Shown: positions 1 through 11,481 of the stretch, one piece after another
Layout: each line of letters begins with the position of its first letter
Position numbering within the stretch: the first letter of the stretch is position 1
Assembly (NCBI GenBank): GCA_963853835.1
Contig: OY970824.1
Location: 69,822,372-69,886,371, forward strand
Length of the DNA: 64,000 nucleotides
Direction: 5' to 3'
Source: Calendula officinalis
Taxonomy: Eukaryota > Streptophyta > Magnoliopsida > Asterales > Asteraceae
Notes under the pieces: generated by a model
The model's input: only the letters and a program-made list of their open reading frames with translations
Told to the model about the DNA's origin: nothing
The model's database searches: none
Position numbers and translations under genes: made by a program

Positions 1-3000
1 GTACCGTAATGCACTTCTTAAACGTGGTGATTCATCAGTAAGAAGCCTCTGACATTACATAAATATATATAAGTATTAGCTCACATTTTTCAGTCTTGTT
101 TAAGGAGAAATTACTATTTTGCCCTCAGGTGCAAGGCAAGTGAGGGGACTTAAAGGCTAAAACTACCAGCCATCCAAATAATATTATATACCTGTGCAAT
201 ATATGGATATGCTTCATCTACAATTGCAAATTCTGGATCTCCTACTAAAGCAATACCTTCAAGCACTCCAATGGCTCTAATAATTAAGGCAAAATAAGGA
301 GGAATTCGAAATGGATAATCGAATGTTATTTGAGCTAAATCAGCTGCTAATTCCTGAAAATTAATGTTTTTTGCCCCACCACCTTCAAGGGCTTGATCAA
401 AAACTTTAGCTAAAACAGGCAATATTGGATCCAAATTTACACCTTCCGGAATAAAACCAAGTTTCACAAAATCTTTAACAATAGCATCATAATCTCTGTG
501 AATAAGATGAGCAATCGCTTCAATCATCCCGTATTTTTGATCATCAGTCAATTTCGTTACCAAACCTGTTAATATAAAGATTATCCAAGTATTTAGCATT
601 GGTAAGAAAAAATGAAATAAAATTACTACAAAAAATGGTATAATTATTACCAAAATCAAGAATAGCAAGCTTCCCATCTGGAGTACGAATCATATTTCCA
701 GGATGTGGATCAGCATGGAAGAAACCGGTATCAAGCAACTATATTCCCATATGACAATGAGTCAGAAACCATTAACAAATAAAAGCATTGTAAAAGAAAA
801 TTATGTTTTTTTGTACTTATTACCTGCTTTAGGTAGCATATGACTCCAACATTAACGAGCTCCCCAACATCATTTTCTGTACTTTGTGAAAGTTTTTCAC
901 CATCTACCCATTGTGTAGTAAGAACTTTTCTTGACGTGTATTTAGTGTAAGTTTTAGGTATCACAACCTGTAACACCAAAACTTATTATTAATATATCAT
1001 ACGATGAATAAAATCATAGATTATGTATTTAAAACAGAGCAAAAATTACTTGTGGTAGATCTTTCTTCATCATCTCAGCAAAATATGTTCCGTTTTCACC
1101 TTCATTAACATAATCAAGCTCCTCAAAGAAACGGGCAGCCCATTCATCAACCAGCCCAACAACATCAACAGAAATCTAGGAATACACAACAATTCCCAAA
1201 AATTAGCACTAGAATTCTAGAAATAGATGTGAAAATGTATTTTGCTGAAAATTACCTGAGGAAATCGTCGAAGAGCTAGTCCCAAGTTCCTTATGATGAA
1301 TAAATCTACGGTTACTGTTTCAAGCACAAAGGGCCTTTGGACTTTAACAGCAACCAAATCCCCATTTTCCTTTAGCCGGCCCTTGTACACCTGTCCAAGT
1401 GAGGCTGCAACATTTTAGGTCAGTTTTAGGTGCTTAATTTTAAAGTTTTAACAAGTCACAAACCATATGAATTAACAGCTCCCTGACAAGTTTATTTTCA
1501 AAAACATGATATAATTAAATAATGAAATCACCTGCTGCTATCGGGGAAGATGTGAGTTCTGAATAAATGTTGTATCATGGTTGTCCAAGTTCCTCTTCTA
1601 TAAATGCCATTGCAATATCATCCGGATATGATGGAACCTTAAAAAATCATAAAACAAAAATCCTGCAATGAGACTTTTAATGCACATTTACTACACGAAA
1701 AACATCCTGCTTTTAATTAATTAATTTTTATTTATTTTTTTGCATTTTGGTAATTAAGAACGGTTTGAGTTTCTATTTTTCAATGTAATTTCATTGCATA
1801 AACAGATGATAATAACTCTGGTTCTACCTTATCACATAGCTTTTGCAGCTCAGTCATTGCAGCAGGTGACAATATATCTGGCCGAATGCTCAATGCTTGC
1901 CCGAGTTTTATATATGCTGGACCCAAAGAGGTTACAATTTCTCTCAACTCGATTGCGCGAGCAACTTCATTCTGATGAATATAAAAGAAATGCAATACAT
2001 AAATAAGAATCAGGTGAGCACAAATGATGAGCTTCATATTTAAAGAAGCAGAAAGCACTCTAAATGAAAAACTAGACCTACTTTGACTCTTTGAGGAGAT
2101 AAAACAAATTGGATCCACAATAACTGGCCTAAACCTTTTTAGAAGTGACATGTTACAAACTTTTTGCTTCTACAGAAATTCAAAACCACAAAACACATGT
2201 GCATATAACATGAATGAATGAACGATCACTCACCTCTTTAACCTTCTTATTGATCACGTCCCAAGCAAGACGTGAAAGAAATCCTCCTGCAACAGAAGTT
2301 AGTTGCATTATTCGAGTAGCAACAGCTCGTGGCCTTTTACCCCAATATGCAGAAATACTAGCAGGATCATATACCATTGGCAATAATTCACTACTTTCAT
2401 CAGTCTGACAAAGTACACAACATCATAACATATCAAAAACTGAAATTCAGAAATATTCGTGAAATAGTATACATGTAGACCTGCTGGCATATAGTAACTT
2501 TCAAAACTAATTTACAGAAATTACAAAATTCATAGACTGAATCATACCTCTACAAGACGAAGTTCAACATCATCGGCAGCAAACTGAGAGTCACTTAAAT
2601 TTTGACCTCTAAGCCCCTTCATAAGTGTTGTCAACTGCTCATTTTCCTCCATTTGAGCTCTAACTCTTTTAATTTCTTGTGAAACGGTCTCCATCCTCTG
2701 CAAACAAATAAATCCAAAATTAAAACCTAAATACTCGTTCACTGATTGAACACATAACTTAAACTCAAACACAAATCAAAATCAAAATGTACCGTGGAAG
2801 TGCCATTAATCGAAGATCCATTGACGGTTCTCGACGATCTATTCTCTGTTGCTTTAGGTTTCGGCTCAGTTGCGATGGCACGAGGCACTCTATTCCGACG
2901 TTTAACCCTAACAATGCTCGGAAACGAACGGCGGTGAATCTGGTGGTGCTATCGTTTGGCTGTAACGAACGAGAAAGAGAGTCGATTCTGCAACAGGTGA

Positions 3001-3019
3001 GCTGAGAGGTTGCTTCCAT
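1..3019 (-). CDS. ABC1K1: ABC1K1/PGR6-like plastid atypical kinase, 3' part outside window, with in-frame stop
   Basis: Exons read from conserved protein and GT-AG borders: complement of 2793-3019, 2548-2697, 2234-2404, 1828-1971, 1532-1637, 1256-1404, 1050-1175, 824-967, 651-738, 192-565 and <1-48. Family hallmarks are seen: the KxGQ-type motif (YIKLGQALSIRPD), AAASLGQVYKG, the VAVKVQRP lysine, the catalytic FFHADPHPGN and metal-binding LDFG. The family is a plastoglobule kinase acting on prenyl-lipid and photosynthetic metabolism; At4g31390 is the closest relative from memory, with ABC1K3 a less likely alternative. The ATG at 3019 has a good context (CCGCCATGG). Two lesions: TGA at 1575-1577 where the family has Trp (EEELGQP, stop, YNIYSEL), and exon 1 is 227 nt while exon 2 needs phase 0, so the transit-peptide frame and the RAIATEPKPK frame disagree by one base. 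All other exons stay in frame. Confidence 0.8.
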
Positions 3020-3384
3020 GGCGGAATTGATGAAGAAGATTCGATGGAGAGTGGTGAAGTTTGATGGTGTATGTATGTGGCTGTCATGGGTGATGTGTGT
3101 GTTGGTTGACCACTAGTAAATTTGGTGGATCAAACAATGTCGAATGATTTTTTAGTAGGTGGTACACGTGGCGATATGAAGAGCAAGGAAATATTGCTTT
3201 TTAGTTTTGGCGGGTACCCCCCGCTGAAAAAGGATGATATGAAAGTATAAGGGCAACGGTAGTTAATTAACCGGTTTTAATGGTATCACAAAGTCTTCAT
3301 AATGTTATATGCTGTCTAAATTATTATTTTTTTATTTTTGTATTTTTTTGTATTTCAGGTTATATTTTTGATACACTGTCTCTA
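3020..3384. other. Upstream region of the ABC1K1-like gene
   Basis: This is the presumed 5' leader and promoter of the minus-strand kinase gene. I see no ORF or RNA gene and no clear TATA box that I would defend. It is less AT-rich than the region to its right. Confidence 0.3.
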
Positions 3385-3393
3385 TTAATTAAA

Positions 3394-3549
3394 GGAAAAT
3401 GATAATGACAGCCCTTAGGGCTGTCATTAAGAAAACAAAATACACAAAAGACAAGCCCCCTGAATTTTAAAAATATTACTTTTTTAATCAATGTACAAGC
3501 ATTTTATGCATGTTAGTGACAGCCCTAAGGGCTGTCATTAACAAAACTC
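3394..3549. mobile_element. 156-bp MITE, family GACAGCCCT, copy A
   Basis: It is flanked by a perfect 9-bp direct repeat TTAATTAAA at 3385-3393 and 3550-3558. Both ends carry the same palindrome, ATGACAGCCCTTAGGGCTGT and its partner, so each terminal inverted repeat is itself a hairpin. There is no coding capacity. Copies B (60509-60661) and C (63400-63542) share the ends and also have perfect 9-bp duplications. A 9-bp duplication with inverted ends fits the Mutator superfamily (inference). Confidence 0.85.
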
Positions 3550-3938
3550 TTAATTAAAATATAGTGAAGTTGTGACATACAAGCTTTAATGTTTAGAAAG
3601 ATTAAAATAACTTTATTACACTCTTCTAAAGTACCAGATAGTTCTCCAATTTAAAGGATTATTATTCATGTCCCCGGAGAAAAACTTTCCAAACTTCAAA
3701 TTTTAGGACCTTTTTTTGTAGGAATTCATTTGGTTGGCTAAGAAATCATATAATTTGGTCACCGGCGTATGAGTAATTTCCATTATGTCATTTTCAAGGG
3801 CTTTTTTCTTAGGATTTCATTTGGTTGGCCAGGGAATTATGCAATTTGGTTTTATGCAATATTTTGGAATTTTAGCTCTTAATCGTTTCAGTTGCATATT
3901 TAATTGTCTAAAATCCAAAATTTCAGAGTTAATTCGTA

Positions 3939-4513
3939 GAGAAACGTTCAAAGAGGTCCATCATTTTTACGAAGTCCCGAGAAACAAATCTCAACCATTG
4001 ATTAATAAGATCTAGTGGTCAAGATTAATCACATATTTTATACATGAAGGGTATTTTGGTCATTTGGCACTTAAAAAAGTTTAGTTTTTTTATTTTTTGT
4101 TTTAAATTTTTTTTATTTATTATTTTTTTCGTTAAAAAATAATATTTTATTTGATAATTACGTGTAGTACTTAATCGCATGTGATTTTAGTGTAAAATCA
4201 CATGTGATTGTATATTTAATCACATTTGATGTTATAATTCAATCACATGTGATTCAGTACACAATCACATTACGTGTTATTAATGAAAAAATAATAATTT
4301 TTAAAAAAAAAATAATAAGAATATAAAAAAATAATAAAATAATAATAATAATTCTAAAGTAAAAAAATATATATATATTTTTTTTAAATGACCAAAATAC
4401 TCCTCAATGTATAAAATATGTGATTAATCCTGACCATTAAATCTTATTAATCAATGGTTAAGATTTGTTACTCAGGACTTCGTAAAAATAATAAACCTCC
4501 TTGAACGCAACTA
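3939..4513. mobile_element. 575-bp fold-back, Mutator-like MITE with 10-bp target duplication
   Basis: Inverted arms of about 130 bp lie at 3939-4066 and 4386-4513 and match strongly, for example the segment around TTACGAAGTCC and CAACCATTGATTAATAAGAT. The element is flanked by TTAATTCGTA at 3929-3938 and 4514-4523. The AT-rich centre holds several AATCACATGTGATT palindromes at about 4180-4270. Long inverted repeats with a 9-11 bp duplication are the Mutator pattern; no transposase is present. Confidence 0.8.
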
Positions 4514-4579
4514 TTAATTCGTAACAATGTATTTCGCAAAATGTTGATAACCGGCAACAATATCGGCACACACGCCTCT

Positions 4580-4869
4580 AGGGGTGAGCATTTGGACCGA
4601 AAAAACCGAACCGAACCGAACCGAAACCAATAACATGTTATCGGTTCGGTTTCGGTTTTGAAAATTTATCGTTATCGATTATCGATTCTATCGGTTCGGT
4701 TTGGTTTGGTTCGGTTTTCGGAAAATGATGAACATTTGGCATAAAATAACCAAACCGAACCGAACCGAAACCGATAACATGTTATCGGTTCGGTTTCGGT
4801 TTTGTAAATTTATCATATCGGTTATCGGTTCTATCGGTTCGGTTCGGTTTTCGCCCGATAATCACCCCT
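4580..4869. mobile_element. 290-bp CCGAAC-rich element with AGGGGTGA ends and 10-bp target duplication
   Basis: The interior is almost only CCGAACCGAA / TTCGGTTCGG runs arranged as inverted arms, in two head-to-tail blocks each with the phrase AACATGTTATCGGTT. Its ends are AGGGGTGA and TCACCCCT. A perfect duplication ACACGCCTCT flanks it at 4570-4579 and 4870-4879, which shows it moved as a unit and is not a plain simple repeat. A longer relative lies at 53058-53616. Confidence 0.8.
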
Positions 4870-4998
4870 ACACGCCTCTCTCCAAGGACAATATATGGGA
4901 AAAAGAAATGTTAAGCATACGCACTGACACTAGGCGGATTCAACGGCCCGTTAAGAGAAGAGTATCCGTCAAAAAGAGGCAGGAAAATAGAACAATTA

Positions 4999-5450
4999 AA
5001 AAGGATAATTGCTTTTATATTCTTGTAAAATTCATAAATTATTTTTATATTCTTCTGAAATTCATAAATTATCTCTATATCCTTCTAAACTTTGTAATTG
5101 TCTCCATATCATTCTAAATCTTTAAAACTCACTTTTATGTCCAAAAACTATTTTAATATTTATTAAATTATTATAATATCAATAATTATCAAATAAGTAT
5201 GCAATATATTTGTTGATTATGTCTTAAAAAATCATGTTTATTTGCCTTTATTATTGAAAGTATCATGATTTAATAAATAATAAAATAGGTTTATGGACAT
5301 AAAATTGAGTTTTAAAGGATATAAAGGTAATTATAAAGTTTATAAGAACATATAGATAATTTATGAATTTAAGAAAGATTTAGAAATAATTTATAAGTTT
5401 TACAAGGATATAAAAACAATTATCTTTTTTTAAAGGGATAATTGCTTTAA
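4999..5450. mobile_element. Fold-back element, relative of the 50165-50695 palindrome
   Basis: The left arm (ATTCATAAATTATTTTTATA, AAACTCACTTTTATGTCC) is matched in reverse complement by the right arm (about 5290-5440). The same arms, in the same order, form the near-perfect palindrome at 50165-50695. This copy is more decayed and I cannot fix its exact ends; GGATAATTGCTTT occurs at both sides. There is no coding capacity. Confidence 0.65.
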
Positions 5451-5866
5451 ACAAAGCCTTACCCACACATAAAAATTTATGGATAAAAAACAGGTGAAAC
5501 CTATAGTGCGCACAAAAAAATGTGGGTACTAGAAATTAAAGATATCTAGCATATTAAAATCTAACATCAGCTGTTATAAGATATCTAGCCATAATTCTTC
5601 GCAAACATGATCTTATATATAATCGTGGCCACAAAGAAATTAAAGAGTGAACCCGATCAATGACGATGACAAAATTCACTGATTTTTCAAAGCTTTGCTA
5701 GACAAGTTTAATTCTAATGACATCAAAAGCTTCCCTACTTGTACACCATGAACCCTATGCATCAATTAACCATCCAAACCATTAGCCATAATATTCTGCG
5801 GTCCAAAATGATAGTTAGTCTAGAAGACGACTTCAATCGAGCCTACTTAATTGCAGAAAGAAAGGA
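5451..5866. other. 3' flank of the VAMP gene
   Basis: AT-rich sequence, the likely 3' untranslated and downstream part of the minus-strand VAMP gene that ends at 5867. I see no gene or repeat that I can name here. Confidence 0.3.
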
Positions 5867-5996
5867 TCAATTTTGATCAAAGCACTTGAAGCCAGGGCAG
5901 ATCGACAGAACAACCATTAGTATCAACGCAACTATGATCCCGAAAACTATTAGTTTCACCTTCATAATTTGAATCCACATTTTCCTCTTCATCTTG

Positions 5997-6531
5997 TGCT
6001 GAGTTTAGAACAACTCTATATAAACGTCGATCTTTAGGCTCAAGAATAGTTAGTTCTTGATCTGGAATAAGCATATACAAATAACAAACTTGCGGAATTA
6101 TATAAACATATTTGTATTGCTAAACAAGGTTTCATCATCATCTTCTATGTACAATGATTACTTAAAGCCCCAATTCTACATATAAATATGTAGAACGGTT
6201 TTTCGTTAAACAGGATCAAACGACCTTGAGGCTTAGAGTACACACACATACACGTTAAAACGTGGGTTTCAAGAACGACTAATTCTATACCTCTAGGTTT
6301 CTTTATATACTAGAAAACCTAGAGATTTACAAGGAAAAGATATACATAAATCTTTTAAATCAATACAAGGATATATATGATTTGATAAATCAAATCTTTT
6401 ATCATTGTCTTCTAAATCTTTTATTTAAATCTTGAATCACATATCTTCGATTTAGGTCCTTGTAGTTTTCTTCTTTTCCAAGTTTTGTCATATCAAATCT
6501 ATAATGAATATTGCACAGAATATTCCTAACA
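5997..6531 (-). repeat. X LTR-A (3' end of the array in element orientation)
   Basis: 535 bp, ends TG...CA (minus strand TGTTAGGAAT to CTCAGCA). A polypurine tract lies just right of it at about 6532-6550. LTR-A and LTR-B differ by about one base among those I compared. Confidence 0.85.
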
Positions 6532-7244
6532 ATCTTCCCCTATTTGATTTGACAAAACTTATAACTTGTAGAATTAGCTAGGAATCTTCAAGTCTCTTCC
6601 CCTTTTTGACATAATCAAATAAATCCGAGAAACTTGAACTTCCCCTTGAATGATCAACACTTTTTCTTCCCTAAAAGTGTGATATCATTCTTGTGTTCTT
6701 CAAGGCTATATCAATTACATTGAAAACCAACTATCTTCTATTTGAAGTTGAAGTAGAAACTCAAACTAAGCATCACATTCCGTCTAAATATAGTAATCAG
6801 CAACGTCATAATCTTGTATGAGGGACTTTCTTATCTTAGCCTTCAACAGATCTTTTCGTTAAGATTCTGTTAAATTGCAGTTACAACAATACATAACATC
6901 TTATGTAGTAAGACTTTCAACTTCTTCTTCAAATAAAATATAATCAATTATCTTCTGTAATCAACTGATAAAGATTAAATATGTAACAAACAAACCATCT
7001 TCCTTTATCTTCATCAAGCCTTCAACCTGTGTGTGTGAATAATGTGATTCGTTTCACATTAATATCACTAGTTATTTTCATTCTCTTTTTATCAAGAATA
7101 AAAATTAACAAGTGATTAACCGAATACAATCAATGAACCGTAATATGGAATGAACATGGTGTGTGTCATGTTTTCCAAAATATGATGTATCGGTTGTAAG
7201 GAAGAAATCATTATCAAAATTTTCTTCAGTTTTCTTCGTTTAGT

Positions 7245-7575
7245 ACTGATTAGTAACAAAATCCGGAGCACTACTTTCTTCTTTTACTACTGATCAGTAG
7301 TAATTACTAATAAGCTAATTTCCCCATTTACTACTGATCAGTAGTATATTTCAATTAGGAGCAGTAATAACCGAAACACTGGATCAGTAGCAATTTGTTG
7401 TTTTACTACTGCTCAGTAGTAATTTTAAAAAGGATCAGTAGTAAAATTGATTTTACCATGGAGCAGTAGTAATCGAATCAGTAGTAAGATGGATGTTGAT
7501 CATCAATGGGCTGTAATTTTACTACTGCCTCTAGATTATACTACTGACCTTCATCCCCATTATTGATCAGTAATA
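7245..7575. repeat. Interspersed ACTACTG/CAGTAGT motifs in X
   Basis: Short motifs TACTACTGATCAGTAGT, TACTACTGCTCAGTAGT and single half-sites recur every 20-40 bp without a fixed period. The palindromic form (ACTACTGATCAGTAGT) occurs at least twice. The same heptamer recurs in Y at 17195-17540, 19535-19760 and 21330-21620. Confidence 0.75.
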
Positions 7576-8130
7576 GACTTAAACGAACATAATACGATCA
7601 CGATACGTATGAATTGAATTAATCGTATTCGGGAACAATTAATTCTCACACTTTCTGAGCAACCGTCTTTTCCCAAATCATAAAGCCTGAGAATCGACCC
7701 GATTCCAGCAAGTAATCTTCCTTGAAACTGACATAATGCAAGAGGTTATACCTATCGAGTGAGAAGAAGCCGAGAATGAGAGTTATCGTCGGAGCTCTTC
7801 TGTGGTGTCTTGAGTTCGCCGGAATCTTGCACTCGCCGGACTTCTTCTTCTGGTTGTTTTGAGGGTGCGTAAACGGAAAAGATAGATGCTTGTTAATGTT
7901 GCCTGTTAATTTGTGTGAAGAAGACGAACTCCAAGAGTGGTATCGGCTGCTTTAGATTGTGAGGAGGTTTTAGGGTTTGTCGATGATGGTGATGATTCTT
8001 TATTTGTTTCCCACTGTGGTCGCCAAGTTTACAGCCCTAAAATCGTGATCCCAGATTTAATAAATAAAAAAATCGTAATATCTTCATAAATCATCAATAC
8101 ACTTTGTTTCATTCCAGATCTGAGCCACCG

Positions 8131-8145
8131 TGCTCTGATACCAAT
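8131..8145 (-). other. X primer-binding site
   Basis: The minus strand reads TTGGTATCAGAGC next to the LTR-B end; this is the usual plant retroelement site complementary to the 3' end of initiator tRNA-Met. The same site lies beside LTR-C at about 8836-8850. Confidence 0.85.
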
Positions 8146-8680
8146 TGCTGAGTTTAGAACAACTCTATATAAACGTCGATCTTTAGGCTCAAGAATAGTT
8201 AGTTCTTGATCTGGAATAAGCATATACAAATAACAAACTTGCGGAATTATATAAACATATTTGTATTGCTAAACAAGGTTTCATCATCATCTTCTATGTA
8301 CAATGATTACTTAAAGCCCCAATTCTACATATAAATATGTAGAACGGTTTTTCGTTAAACAGGATCAAACGACCTTGAGGCTTAGAGTACACACACATAC
8401 ACGTTAAAACGTGGGTTTCAAGAACGACTAATTCTATACCTCTAGGTTTCTTTATATACTAGAAAACCTAGAGATTTACAAGGAAAAGATATACATAAAT
8501 CTTTTAAATCAATACAAGGATATATATGATTTGATAAATCAAATCTTTTATCATTTTCTTCTAAATCTTTTATTTAAATCTTGAATCACATATCTTCGAT
8601 TTAGGTCCTTGTAGTTTTCTTCTTTTCCAAGTTTTGTCATATCAAATCTATAATGAATATTGCACAGAATATTCCTAACA
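8146..8680 (-). repeat. X LTR-B (shared middle LTR)
   Basis: 535 bp, same ends as LTR-A. It is flanked by a primer-binding site on its left and a polypurine-like tract on its right, so it serves as 5' LTR for int1 and 3' LTR for int2. Confidence 0.85.
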
Positions 8681-8850
8681 ATCTTTCCCTATTTGATTTG
8701 ACAAAACTTATAACTTGTAAAATTAGCTAGGAATCTTCAAGTCTAAATCGTGATCCCAGATTTAATAAATAAAAAAATCATAATATCTTCATAAATCATC
8801 AATACACTTTGTTTCATTCCAGATCTGAGCCACCGTGCTCTGATACCAAT

Positions 8851-9385
8851 TGCTGAGTTTAGAACAACTCTATATAAACGTCGATCTTTAGGCTCAAGAA
8901 TAGTTAGTTCTTGATCTGGAATAAGCATATACAAATAACAAACTTGCGGAATTATATAAACATATTTGTATTGCTAAACAAGGTTTCATCATCATCTTCT
9001 ATGTACAATGATTACTTAAAGCCCCAATTCTACATATAAATATGTAGAACGTTTTTTCGTTAAACAGGATCAAACGACCTTGAGGCTTAGAGTACACACA
9101 CATACACGTTAAAACGTGGGTTTCAAGAACGACTAATTCTATACCTCTAGGTTTCTTTATATACTAGAAAACGTAGAGATTTACAAAGAAAAGATATACA
9201 TAAATCTTTTAAATCAATACAAGGATATATATGATTTGATAAATCAAATCTTTTATCATTATATTCTAAATCTTTTATTTAAATCTTGAATCACATATCT
9301 TCGATTTAGGTCCTTGTAGTTTTCTTCTTTTCCAAGTTTTGTCATATCAAATCTATAATGAATATTGCACAGAATATTCCTAACA
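8851..9385 (-). repeat. X LTR-C (right end of the array)
   Basis: 535 bp. It differs from A and B at several places (for example GAACGTTTTTTCG and GAAAACGTAGAG), so it is older or comes from another copy. Its outer edge (CCTAACA) is intact but no matching target duplication follows: the next bases are CTTAT, inside Copia pol. Confidence 0.85.
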
Positions 9386-9561
9386 CTTATATAGATCAAT
9401 GATAGGCTCTTTGATGTACTTAACTGCATCAAGACCTGACATTATGTACAGTGTTTGTGTGTGTGCAAGATATCAAGCAAGACCTAAAGAACTACACTTG
9501 CAGGCTGTCAAAAGAATAATCAGATACTTGAAAGGCAAACCATCACTTTGTCTATGGTATC
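9386..9561 (+). pseudogene. Y pol fragment: reverse transcriptase C-terminal end
   Basis: The frame reads LYRSMIGSLMYLTASRPDIM then RYLKGKPSLCLWY, the well-conserved Copia segment just before RNase H. It is cut on the left by the X junction and on the right by the V insertion in the codon series LWY/PHDSP. It has no start codon of its own. Confidence 0.9.
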
Positions 9562-11481
9562 TGTAACACCTCAATTTTTAAATCATATTTTTAAATAAAA
9601 ATATTACAAATTCCAATTCCCAAAATACGGTTTAACAAAAACCTTAAAAACATTTATCAGAGTATTAAAACCGGTGTTACATTATAATATCATAACCATA
9701 GGATAAACGGGATCTACCTACGAGCTCCCGAGCTAATCAACACTAGGCCACTTCTATCGCGACCCTCTAATCCATCGATCTCGAACCTGAGTACATAGCC
9801 AAAAACAAAGTAGTACGTGAGACAAAAATAGTCTCGTGAGATACATGGGTTTTCGACCCATTCTCAAAATAATAAAAAGTCCTTACTATTTAATTCTTTC
9901 GTTTATTCACTTATTAATTATCAACTTATTATCTTATCGTTTATTCATACTTACTAGTAAGCTAACCGTAAGCTTACCCATCACATAATCACATACATGT
10001 AAGCTATCCTTAAGCTTACCCATTTTATCACATACGCCCCGGATCATTCCAAGGCAAACTCCCCCGATGTGGGTTATCATTAAGATCACATGGTAATTGG
10101 GGTTCTCCCAAACTTACCAAGATCACCAAATCCCCCGTCTCGCGGGTTATCGTAATCCCCCTTTTTATCGGGTTATCATAATCCCCCTATTGTCGGGTTA
10201 TCGTTCTCATAGATATACTACCCTTGCGCAGGGAGGTACCGCCCCAAGTAGTAATCTCACTCCCCCATAAATGGGTTATCATTATCCGGATACTTTTGTT
10301 ACACACATTGAACATCAAATACGGGCCTATGCCCCACCAATTCATAATCAAACACAAATTAGAATACATCTATTCTAATTATCATATTATTCTCTTTTAG
10401 CATAATCATATTTCATTTATCTTTCCTCATCATTATCATCGTATACTTTATCCTTAAATCTACTAATAAGATTCATTTCTTATTATTCATATTCATAAAT
10501 ATATTACCTTTACATTGACTAGAGTTCATACATAACACTAGTCAAATCATACTTGTTCTCTTAACGTGATAACACTACTTTTATTAGTATGTTTTACTAA
10601 TAAACGTTATTACTTTAAAATCTTTATCATTTGCTTAATTGTTAATTCTTACTAACAAAAGCCAATTTCATACTCTTTTAGCCATTATCATTACTAATAC
10701 TTTTTCTCAATAACCTCATTAATCATTTAATCTAATCACACTTACTTGCAAAATCATCAATTTCGATAACTATGTTCTATTAGCAATTCAATCAAATTTC
10801 ATTATCTTTCTAATCACCTTCTTTATTAAAAATATGTATTAATAAAGACTCGATAGATATTATCCATTTTCAAAACTCTTTTACTATGTACTCAGTTTAA
10901 AAGTTCACATGTACTCACCTTAGCCAAGCTAAATCCAAATTGTGTCTATTAACACAAATCCTTGCTTTCCATCTTGTGCAATGACACCAAATCTTTAGGT
11001 CTTCTTGACCATTGATGTTAAGATCCACAAGATTGATGAAGATTTGAGCCCTTGAACACCAAAATCGCCCACTCTCTCTCTAGAAAACGGCTGCATACTT
11101 CAAGGGTTTCAAGAATGAGAAAACCCTAGCTTTTCACGTTTTTATACTGCCAGGCACGAGTTCGCGCCGTGAAGAAAGTTGGCGCCGCGAACTTCCCGCA
11201 TCGGGAACTCCTCGCGATCGGGAACTGGTCGGGAACTCCAAGATCAAAAACCCCAAACTTGCTGTCCAATGTTCACGACCGTGAACTGTAGTTCGCGTCG
11301 CGAACTGCCTAGTGCAGCTAAGGCTGCACTTTTTGTTGTTTAATCCGACCCAGTTCCGTCCTTTACCATTTCAAACGGTGTCCAAATGACACGAAACCAA
11401 TTTCCACGTCTTTTAAACGATTTATCCTTATTTATCGTATTTTTCTATAATTTATTTGATTCAAAATTTCGGGTCGTTACA
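9562..11481 (-). repeat. V LTR, left copy (3' LTR)
   Basis: 1,920 bp, same as 14734-16653. Around 11155-11315 it holds a GC-rich run of palindromes of the type GTTCGCGNCGCGAAC, directly upstream (element orientation) of a TATAAAAA box, so a promoter-proximal location is likely. The block around 10040-10290 repeats short GGGTTATC/CCCC phrases. The small ORFs in it are not genes. Confidence 0.88.

Larger units (their letters stand above)
6532..8145 (-). mobile_element. X internal region int1, non-coding
   Basis: I find no gag or pol reading frame. It carries a block of TACTACTGATCAGTAG-like motifs at about 7245-7575. The 5' leader side (8030-8145) resembles 8742-8850 and holds the primer-binding site at 8131-8145. 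The lack of coding capacity means it relies on proteins from another element, possibly Y, with which it shares the heptamer motif (inference). Confidence 0.7.
5997..9385 (-). mobile_element. X: three-LTR array of a small non-autonomous LTR retrotransposon
   Basis: Three 535-bp LTRs (A, B, C) in minus orientation enclose two internal regions: int1 at 6532-8145 (1,614 bp) and int2 at 8681-8850 (170 bp). Next to each LTR start is a purine tract (AATAGGGGAAGATT read on the minus strand), and next to B and C the primer-binding site TTGGTATCAGAGC. int2 equals the two ends of int1 joined, with the middle missing. No ORF for gag or pol exists. On the left X abuts the VAMP exon exactly; on the right it abuts a broken Copia pol at 9386. 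Confidence 0.85.

Noticed and set aside
4580..4869. Possible CRISPR-like or satellite array
   Set aside because: No regular spacer pattern, eukaryotic context, and a target duplication showing a transposable element.
5437..5449. GGATAATTGCTTT at both sides of the 4999-5450 fold-back as a 13-bp target duplication
   Set aside because: The word overlaps the element's own inverted ends and the 50165 sibling has no comparable duplication, so I do not claim it.
5877..6080. 67-codon minus ORF, repeated in part at 8029-8229 and 8743-8934
   Set aside because: It is X LTR sequence read through; the first one ends in the VAMP last exon in the wrong frame. The true exon frame encodes the membrane anchor.
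10187..10369. 60-codon minus ORF, identical at 15359-15541
   Set aside because: It lies in both V LTRs; the identity reflects LTR duplication, not a gene.
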